Assembly (NCBI GenBank): GCA_029204225.1
Contig: CM055103.1
Coordinates: forward strand, 67,001 to 131,000
Source: Diphasiastrum complanatum
Lineage: Eukaryota; Streptophyta; Lycopodiopsida; Lycopodiales; Lycopodiaceae
Length of the DNA: 64,000 bases
Reading direction: 5' to 3'
The notes under the pieces are model-generated. The model worked only from the letters and a program-made list of their open reading frames with translations, made no database searches and was not told the DNA's origin. Shown here in pieces: positions 55,677 to 64,000 of this stretch. The position numbers were made by a program, and so were the translations under genes. Numbering within the stretch: position 1 is the stretch's first letter; every line of letters begins with the position of its first letter.

Positions 55677-56384
55677 AAAATTATGAATGGACAATAGGTC
55701 AAAACATCTCCAAAATTATTTTTAGAAATATTTGCTATCATAACACATGCAATAAACGTCAACCACTACAATCATGCAAACATTTCTTTAAAAATATCAA
55801 CAAAGCTTTGCAAAAGACTTATGCGAACACAAAAAATTGCAATTAAAAACTAATTGTATTCAAGATTCAAAGTGATTTCAACAAATATTTCATGCAGGAA
55901 GCATTTAATTTGATTCATTTTTGTTCATTTATTGATGAACTATATTTTCATGTGAAGAATAGGCACAGTCAACAAACTGGGTCTTACCAAAACCAAAGAT
56001 GTGCAATTCGTTAAGGATATCGAAACCTTACTACAAGAACACCAATTATGCATCAACACGAGAACACATGCTTAAGGACAAAAACAAAAGCCACCAATAG
56101 ACATAACACTTTCTGTAAGATTGCTGCATTTAAATTTCTAAAGCTTACAAAAAAATCTCACAAAAGCCTGAAAACTTACCAAAATAGTACATCGTCGGCT
56201 GAAATGGTGCTTTGAATCATTGTATGAACATGCAAAATTCTATCTGTATTGGACATATTTTTGTCACATCAACTCTACATCGACTTAATACATTCTCGTC
56301 ACATAAAAGGCACATTAGCTTATACCCACATTTCAGCATTAAAACATCAACATACAATGTATAATCAACTCTAAAACATCTAGC
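55677..56384. other. No gene seen; AT-rich
   Basis: Upstream of the H4 pseudogene; no H4 N-terminus, TATA or histone promoter motif could be recognised. Confidence 0.5.
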
Positions 56385-56450
56385 TAGCTACAAGAAAAGG
56401 AGGTTTAAATGATGACTTTTCTGAAAGCCGTCATTTCAGTTGTTCAAATC
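56385..56450 (+). repeat. Possible CACTA terminus
   Basis: GCTACAAGAAAAGGAGG resembles the plant CACTA end (CACTACAAGAAAA), followed by ATGATGACTTTTCTGAAAG and CCGTCATTT, the usual inverted subterminal string. The first C of CACTA is not conserved and no opposite end was found. Confidence 0.4.
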
Positions 56451-56844
56451 AACGTTTGTTGTAGAATGTTGGAACTTCACCACAGAAAATCAGCAAACTA
56501 TGTATGATATCAGAGATGTAAGAGAGAAGGATATGTCTATGATCTTGTAATTGAATAAGGATTCCATATTAAAAATCCCCAATTAGCGCCAATTAAAAAA
56601 TAGCACTACAACGTCAAGAAGCCATTGTTTTATATCAGAAAGTGGCAGTTGTTGCAATAGAAAACTCCACAAAATTCACTTAGAATATGACCCATAAAAT
56701 TTTTGTAAAAAGCAAGTTTTCATCATACAAAATGAGAGATGTAATCACCACATCGGACCAACTTATTTTCATTGAAAGCAATTAGGTCTTCACCTTTAAG
56801 CGAATGGCTGTAATGAACAAGGTAAAGCCTGCAAGATGGATATG

Positions 56845-56995
56845 TTTCTCTCTCCTCTCTTCGGTGGAATTCACTTTCTCTCTCCTCTCTCCGGTGGAAT
56901 GCACATTCTCTCTCCGGTGGAATGCACGTCTCTCTCCGGTGGAATGCACGTTCTCTCTCCTCTCTCCGGTGGAATGTGCATGTGCTATGTGGTAG
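56845..56995 (+). repeat. Short tandem repeat CTCTCTCCGGTGGAATGCA
   Basis: Five to six irregular units of 20-33 bp, each ending CCGGTGGAATGCAC or a variant, differing by the number of CTCTCT repeats. Confidence 0.9.
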
Positions 56996-57139
56996 CCCCT
57001 CATTGGCTGTCCACATCCACATTCCACCACAAACGTAAAAAAAATTGAGAAAAAAAAAACGTAAAAAATAAAAAAAAAAGGAAAAAAAATTGGTCCACGT
57101 ATACGGCCGTACCGTATGGCCAAAACACGGGAAAAAAAA

Positions 57140-57545
57140 AAACCTTCGCACAATGGCATTACATAGGGGAAGGCCCGAAGCCCTCGGGCCTTCCTTGCTG
57201 GTCGGGGCCTGCCCTCGGGCTCCCGCCCTCAAGCAAGGGCCCTCAGGCAGGGCCTTCCCCCCCCACTTAATCTGTGGGGCAAGAGTTGTTTTACACGCAC
57301 CTTCCAGGTAGAAGGTGCATGTTAAAAAAAAATTACATCAAAAAAAAAAAGTAAAAATAGAATTCACACAAGGGAAGGGCCGGCTCCTCGGCCCTTCCAT
57401 CCGCAGAAGATGTGTGCCCTCGGGCCTCCGCCCATGGGTGCACAACCTTCCGAGGCGAAAGGGCCTCAGAGTAGGACCTCCCCCCGTAATGCCAAGACAT
57501 CGATTTTTCTTTGTGTTTCTGATGCACGTCCAGAGGTGAAATTTG
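57140..57545. repeat. Two GC-rich blocks with strong hairpins
   Basis: In otherwise AT-rich DNA, 57150-57330 and 57365-57500 are over 60% GC by eye and share CCCTCGGGC and GGGCCTYAG-type strings. A perfect 11-bp stem with 5-nt loop lies at 57168-57194 (GGAAGGCCCGA / TCGGGCCTTCC). A 10-bp stem with 6-nt loop lies at 57373-57398. Poly-A runs of 8-10 surround them. Function unknown. Confidence 0.8.
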
Positions 57546-59560
57546 CTTGCATCTGAAGTAAGCAGTAGTTTTGTCCAGAATTCTCCTTATTGAATAAATG
57601 CATCAACAATTCTTGACAACGATTCTGACAGAATTCTCACAGATGCCTACCATATGTCTCCCAATTGTCGGTGTCGCTCTTGAGGGTGAAATACAAGGAT
57701 CATGTGTTGGCCTTGCCATCAACATCCTAAAGGCCCTCGGCCTGATCTAGACGTATGGAATGGGTGTCTGAATGGGAAAGGTCAAGTTTCCCAAAAACCC
57801 ACCCTCCTAACATCACTCTTGTAGTGGCCAAAAGTCCCTAAAATTTAAATCGAATTCCAGCAAACAATTAGACATGTATCCTAGTACATATTTAGCAAGG
57901 TATGGAATCAACCGTGAAAGGGATATAAGATGTGCATGTATTCGTGACTCCCGTTGAGTGCTCCCCCCTAAAAGTGACATTGGTTTTGTCTGAAGATGCA
58001 TTGGTTTCATCTCATGTGACAAGTCAACTCAATGTCAAGCTAATAGGGACCAAAATGCTATGTCAAGTGATAGGGACCAAACTCTGGTAATAAACTTGAG
58101 CTATATCGAGTGATAGCGACTAGTTCTCCTTATAAAGGGATCAAACTCAAGCAACATGTTTGTCTTAAGCTTGAATTATCCTTCAACATCAAATTTGAGT
58201 TACCTCATGTGACAGTGTAAAATCCATCGACAAGGGGTCGAAGTCGACAAATCTTAATATACATCTTGAATGGTAGGTAGCAAATATGAGCTATACTCAA
58301 ACTGTCACGAGTTGATGACATCAGATTTGAGCTATCCCAAACTTTAGATTGATCAAGTTCAATCACTCAATCACTTCGATCACTTCAACATCACTCAATC
58401 ATCTTTTATGCTTGGACTGAGAGACTTGGATTGCCTTTTGTCAACCCACATTTCTTCTTTGCTTTTGGATCTTTGTAGATAGAAAACTCTTGTACTCGAA
58501 GCTCCACTACAATGCCTTCACGTCTAAACTTCTTAAAGATTCCTTCTACAGTAAAATCACTCACTATAGCCTCACATTATGCTTAGAGACCGATGCTTTC
58601 CATTTGCTTAGGGACCTCCTACCCAATCCTTGTTTGTCTGCTTAACTAACATCCCATAGATTCTCCCTACAATGTCATTGACTTCTACAGATTTTTCCCC
58701 TTCATAATGACCTATGGTGTATCGAAGGACACAAAACATACGTGCATGATCAAGTAAGAATCAAGTTTATCATCTTAAGTTCATATGACTAGAAGATGAT
58801 GGTTGGAAGATCCTTTCAGATTGATAGGTTTTTTTTCATTTTTTCAGCTGTTATGATATCAATTTCATCTTCTAACTACTTCAAGTGGTGACCTATTGTA
58901 GGTTCTTCTAGCTCATCAGGAGAAGGTGGTCAAATTATACAAAACACATTGATGTTGCCTATGAATGACAGCTATAGTTGTTTGCTTGTTAGCTGGGCTA
59001 CTTGGGCCATATCGCCCAATTAATCAGGTTTATATTCTTGAACATAGCTTTGCGCTTCGCATGACTAAGAAAAGCTAGCAGTCGATCACCTATTGGGTCG
59101 AAGAACTTGGTTCTTGGGTAGATCTAGTGCTAACTAAGAAGAAAATGGCAGTTAGCTAGGAAAATTTTGAAAATAAAGTCAAATTAAATTAAATTAAAAA
59201 AAGCGGCCATGATACATAAGCAAGATTATGAAGGCAGAGTCAAAATACAAAATACTAAAAACAAAACAGGCTCGTTAGCTTAGTTCTATGGTTAGTCATC
59301 TTTAACATACCAAAAGATGAAACACCATATGAAACGACCAACTTATGATTGTGGTGTGATGGCATCTTTCAATCAATAAAGTCAGAGTAGTGCACTAGAC
59401 CAAAGTCCAATCTTTGGAGAGCCTGAGTATGTAGGAACTATTCAAGATATATATAAAGTGTGTTTCAAATGGTGAAAATGGTAAATATTTTTTGTTTGAT
59501 TTGGCCTCCTTTGGATGCTTCTTCTTTCCATTGGTCGTATTTTTTTCCTTAAATGAGAAA
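57546..59560. other. No gene seen
   Basis: About 2 kb without recognisable frames. A few short repeated phrases such as ATAGGGACCAAA (58046 and 58069 regions) occur, but nothing supports a gene. Confidence 0.5.
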
Positions 59561-59569
59561 TTGGCTTTC

Positions 59570-59890
59570 TCATCTCAATGAACTCATTCTTGCCTTGGTC
59601 TGGAGCATCACACACTCTACAGCCACTAATACACTATGAAGTTTTTCTATATTTGGCAAAGTGTCTTGAATGGAAAAACTTTGGACCAAATTTGCAAAGT
59701 CATCTCCTCGACCATTAGGAACAATTTGTACAAGCTCTCCATCATGAATCTTCTCTCCAATGGAAGCCAACTCCCTATTTAGAGACTTGATTCTGAGTAC
59801 ATAATCCTGTGCACTCTCCTCACTTCTCCTCATGTAGCAAGTGTAGAGTGTTTTCAGATGTCTCACAAATCTCCCTCTTAACATTCTAAA
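59570..59890 (-). pseudogene. gag: Copia gag fragment (UBN2)
   Basis: LKTLYTCYMRRSEESAQDYV, LNRELASIGEKIHDGELVQI, FANLVQSFSIQDTLPN and LHSVLVAVE match the middle of a UBN2 gag. The frame is open for 104 codons but is only a fragment; no knuckle or pol is next to it. Confidence 0.8.
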
Positions 59891-60225
59891 ATATCTGGAT
59901 TTGGTCTAATTAGAAGCTGACTTTGCACCTTGTGGACCAAAATAGATCTTGAATCTTCACTCTTGGCTTAAACATTGAGGGTTTTTAGCTACGTGATAGG
60001 ATTTTTTCCTAGAAACTTTTCCACTGACTCCATACAACACAAGATTGTTTTTCTCATAGGTACGTTCTCTCTTTTTCCAAACGTGGCCATTTGATGATGG
60101 TTCTAGTGTCCCATAAGAGTGTTGATTTTCTGTAATTTGATGTTAATAGTTGAAAACTTGATGTGTGGGATAGTTTCTAGGGATGTGATGAGTCTTGATC
60201 TTGGCCTATCAATATTTGTATCAAA
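59891..60225. other. No gene seen; probable LINE 3' flank
   Basis: No frames of note. It adjoins the end of the LINE pol remnant. Confidence 0.4.
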
Positions 60226-62010
60226 TTAGGGGAGACCTGTACAACATGCCTCTGCCGCATATAAAATTGTAGGGGTGACGATGGTGTCAAAGAGGCGACA
60301 CTTACTACGAGCATCCTGAATGGACTTCTGGAAACAAAATTGCTCTAGCTGAACAAGGCAGGCATGTCCCTTCCCCAGTCGAGTGGTAGCGGCCTGTCTC
60401 ATGCTAAAAGGACCCAAGAAAAGGATCCCCAAGTATGTATAGGAAGGGACCACCTCTAGAATCTATCCATCGAAAGTAAGCTCCTGTCGTTGTATGAATG
60501 CTCGAGAAGTGTTGAAGACCATAACCTTGGTCTTCCCAATGTTCACCCCTAGGCCGCATCTAGTGCAAAACTCCTATAAACAATCCAACTATTGTTGTAG
60601 ACCCTCTTTGGTCGGTGAGACTAGTACCACATCATTGGCATAAAGAAGGATAGCAATCAAGATGTCCCCAAGCCTACAACTAGAACCACTGCACTGTGTA
60701 ATGACTCTCTCCAACACATCAATATATAGGCCAAAGAGGACTGGTGAGAGAGAGCAACCCTGCTTCACCCCAATAGTGCTCCAAATGTGATCGAAAATAC
60801 CATTGCTACGTCAAAAGCATCCTAGGACACGCTCATAAAGTGCCATCACAGCAAGAATGATGTCAGTGGAGAAGCCAAGGTCTCGGAGTCTCTGGACGAG
60901 CAATGAGCGAGGAAAAGAATCAAAGGCTTTCCTAAAGTCCACAAAACAACAGTAAATCCTCTCTCTTCTGTGCTTAGCCTCCTCAATCAAGGCCCGTAAT
61001 GTGAAGACATGATTTGTCATAGAATATTGGGCCCGAAAACCTGCCTGACCCATAGCATGTAATCTCCTAGTCTCCACCTCTGAACTCACAACAGATTGAA
61101 GTATAGTACCATATAGCTTTGTCAGGACATGCCCAATGATGATGGTGTGGCAGTTACTTGGAATCATGGGGTCACCATTCTTATGGATGGGGTGGATAAT
61201 GTTAGTGCACTGGGAGGATGGGAAACTGGAAACAATTGTGGAATTAAGAGGAGTGGCTATGGGGGGAGCAAGTAAGTCAGGTGCATGGGAAAGGAGTTCA
61301 GACTCAAGGTCTTCAATATCTCTGGCCTTGTGGGACTTCATCTTCTTAATAGCGGCAAGTACCATATCAGAGGTGAAGAAGGAGAGCTCAGATGGTCGTG
61401 GAGATATAGAGATAGGTGAGTTGGTGGGGACGGTATACAAGCTAGTGGCGTAATCAGTCCAAATGTGGAGGTCTTCCAAGAGAGGTGGTGGAGAGCGAGG
61501 AATGAACTCATGCCAAAAAACGCCTGAGAAAGAACTGAAAAGAAGGTCAATAAGATGTTTCCCTTCAGAATCATCATAAGAACGCTTCTTACAGCGGAGA
61601 ACACGGTGGTAGGAGCTTCGAGAAGATCGAAGTAGATGTGGAGCATGGATACGTGAATAGGTTACTAACTGATGAAGAGAACAACATACGGTATCATACC
61701 ATGGAGGATGCAGTGGTGTAGGTATGCGTTGAGTTTTGCTAGGATGGGGTTTATTAGGGAAGGCTAGTGATGCAGCAATATGGAGAGAGGTGGTGAGAAA
61801 AGTGGCCTAGCTGTCGACTGGACTGTCATGAGAAAATGAGTGTAGAAGCAAAGCCAAGGAATGCCGATATAAAGGCATGTAAATGTGACTAAATGTGTAT
61901 TTTGGTGCTCGGGTAAGCATAGGTAGTGGAGATGGATGAGTGGGCAAAAGGTGCCCGATATCGAAGGAGAGGAAGCAGTGATCAGAGAAGGTGGTCGGGG
62001 AGACATGGAA
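60226..62010 (-). mobile_element. LINE (non-LTR) retrotransposon ORF2 remnant
   Basis: Reading leftwards: the end of an APE-type endonuclease with FHVSPTTFSDHCFLSFDI (SDH motif) at about 62005-61950, then HEFIPRSPPPLLEDLH and, in an open frame at 61479-60811, the RT blocks PIHKNGDPMIPSNCHTIIIG, LTKLYGTILQS, GQAGFRAQYS and IYCCFVDFRKAFDSFPRSLL. After a frame break come LLYANDVVLVSP (normally YADD) near 60640 and SYTYLGILFLGPFSM with YAAEACCTGLP to 60226. The 5' part of the endonuclease is replaced by a (GA)n array. Confidence 0.85.
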
Positions 62011-62033
62011 GTTAGAGACTACGGGTATAAAGG

Positions 62034-62833
<800 letters not shown>

Positions 62834-63153
62834 CATTATATACATCTTAACCCAACGGGGTTGGCTCAGTTGGTTGGCTTGGCATCCAAAGTTTCTTTGG
62901 TCCCAGGTTCGAGCCTCCCCTTGGAAACCAAGAAGCATTATATACATCTTAACCAACGGGGTTGGCTTAGTTGGTTAGCTTGACATCCAAAGTTTCTTTG
63001 GTCTTAGGTTCGAGCCTCCCCTTGGAAACCAAGAAGCATTATATACATCTTACCCAACGGGGTTGGCTCAGTTGGTTGGGTTGGCATCCAAAGTTTCTTT
63101 GGTCCCAGGTTCGAGCCTCCCCTTGGAAACCAAGAAGCATTATATACATCTTA
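62834..63153 (+). mobile_element. tRNA-derived SINE, three tandem copies
   Basis: Three units of about 86 bp are separated and flanked by four copies of CATTATATACATCTTA (62834, 62936, 63037 and 63138). Each unit has a Pol III A box (TGGCTCAGTTGG, 62862-62873 in unit 1) and a B box (GGTTCGAGCC, 62906-62915), and ends TTGGAAACCAAGAAG. Unit 2 has a few substitutions. The repeated 16-mer looks like the original target-site duplication. Confidence 0.8.
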
Positions 63154-63174
63154 CAAAGCGAGGGTACTTCGTAC

Positions 63175-63425
63175 AATATGTTTCTCAAGAGCTTCATGTC
63201 TTTCTTCTGCATCTTGAGTAGGTAGTTCAGGATGGTCTTCCGGCTGCACATCATCTAGAGTATTGATCTCTATCTACGGTGGAGAATTGTCTACAACTTT
63301 TGATTTATAATATATATGCTCCTCAAATATTACATCTTTGCTAATATGAACAACTCAAGTAAGAGGATCATACAATCTGTATGTCTCCAGAAAATGAACT
63401 CTTTTTTCTTTGGAGGCCCAAAAGG
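63175..63425 (-). pseudogene. Copia integrase end and linker fragment
   Basis: On the - strand: KEKRVHFLETYRLYDPLT, a stop, then VVHISKDVIFEEHIYY and an acidic linker (PEDHPELPTQDAEERHEALE), the standard copia integrase C-terminus and pre-RT linker. Confidence 0.75.
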
Positions 63426-64000
63426 CCAAATTTCCTAGTTTAAGCTTGAAAACTAGAAATACTTACAATATCACTAAGCCTAGAACTAACCAAGCTTATA
63501 ACAGTGAAGGCATACAAATTGGAGTTTATTCCTTGGAGGCATACAAATTGGATGATGCTCTTACTCCCAAAAAGAAAAAGTTTATTTTTTGTTGCAAATC
63601 TTATGTCTAAAGTTGGATTTTCCCATTTTGCACGTATGTTTACCCTTTGTAAGTGTTTCTGCTTCATGCTTTTTCTCTCACGTCATATGTATTTTACACG
63701 ATGCTAATGCCCATCTAGTTAGATGGCCGCTCTTGATTGGGTTCCGCCACAAGAGAGGACTAGATAGGTAGTGACTCTTGGTTGGATCCACCTCAAGAGA
63801 GCTTCTTCCATAGCTAGGGTTTTCCCCATCTTGGTAGGGCAAGCCTCAAGATGGCTTTCTTTTAGGGTTTGGTTAGTAGCCTTACAATTTTTTCTCAGAG
63901 AGAAAATATGTCAGAAATTTAAAGTTTGCACAAAAATAAGATTTCTTGCCAATATTGAAACTTGCCGCTTCACAGAGTCTTAACACATTAGTTGAGAGTT
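63426..64000. other. No gene recognised at right edge
   Basis: A short local repeat (GGCATACAAATTGGA, twice near 63508 and 63538) and several CCNCAAGAGAG-containing phrases (63745-63800) are present. The latter resemble the start of LTR or leader sequence; not resolvable within the window. Confidence 0.35.

Noticed and set aside
62850-63138. Three functional tRNA genes
   Set aside because: A and B boxes are present, but the acceptor and anticodon stems do not pair as in a real tRNA and the units lie within shared target duplications; a SINE explains them better.

Overview
This is a land-plant nuclear window, AT-rich and dominated by old, broken transposable elements. GT-AG introns, TATA boxes, PBS sites matching initiator tRNA-Met, Ty3/gypsy, Ty1/copia, LINE, CACTA-like and tRNA-derived SINE sequence all point to a plant. 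I cannot name the species. A PUD1_2-type secreted protein and the style of the repeats would suit a seed-free plant (fern or bryophyte) or a gymnosperm, but this is a guess.

Layout. 1.6-9.0 kb is a decayed + strand gypsy element with an extra, intact 370-codon ORF behind integrase. 9.5-16 kb is a second gypsy element, also carrying a long (decayed) extra 3' ORF. 17.2-19.0 kb is a third gypsy remnant on the - strand, whose protease runs straight into the end of its reverse transcriptase. 19.4-24.5 kb is a rearranged pile of copia pieces containing a 463-bp inverted LTR pair. 33.6-36.9 kb holds copia and gypsy scraps, and 41-46.2 kb a - strand copia element with a solo LTR of another family nested in its leader. 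46.2-49.2 kb has three more copia remnants, 49.2-51.5 kb tandem and palindromic repeats, and 59.5-63.4 kb a copia gag, a LINE, long (GA)n arrays, a three-copy tandem SINE and a copia scrap.

The most unusual part is 24.9-33.2 kb: four multi-exon genes in alternating orientation (+ - + -), all somewhat decayed. In order they encode (i) an unrecognised protein with a possible ubiquitin-like end; (ii) a histone H3 fold of CENH3 type joined in the same transcription unit to a Ulp1/C48-type SUMO-protease domain; (iii) a Ser-rich, acidic protein; and (iv) a protein with a coiled coil followed by a D...GD...CxxC...GxEK layout like a DDE transposase. Genes i and ii recur in the same order at 37.3-40.3 kb. 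I infer a repeated, probably mobile, gene cassette carrying its own histone H3-like protein and deSUMOylase-like protease. I do not recognise it as a described system.

Two host-type genes stand out. A complete, GC-rich, signal-peptide-bearing PUD1_2 (up-regulated in daf-2) gene lies at 52.2-53.0 kb and is probably the only intact cellular gene here. A histone H4 pseudogene lies at 55.4-55.7 kb.
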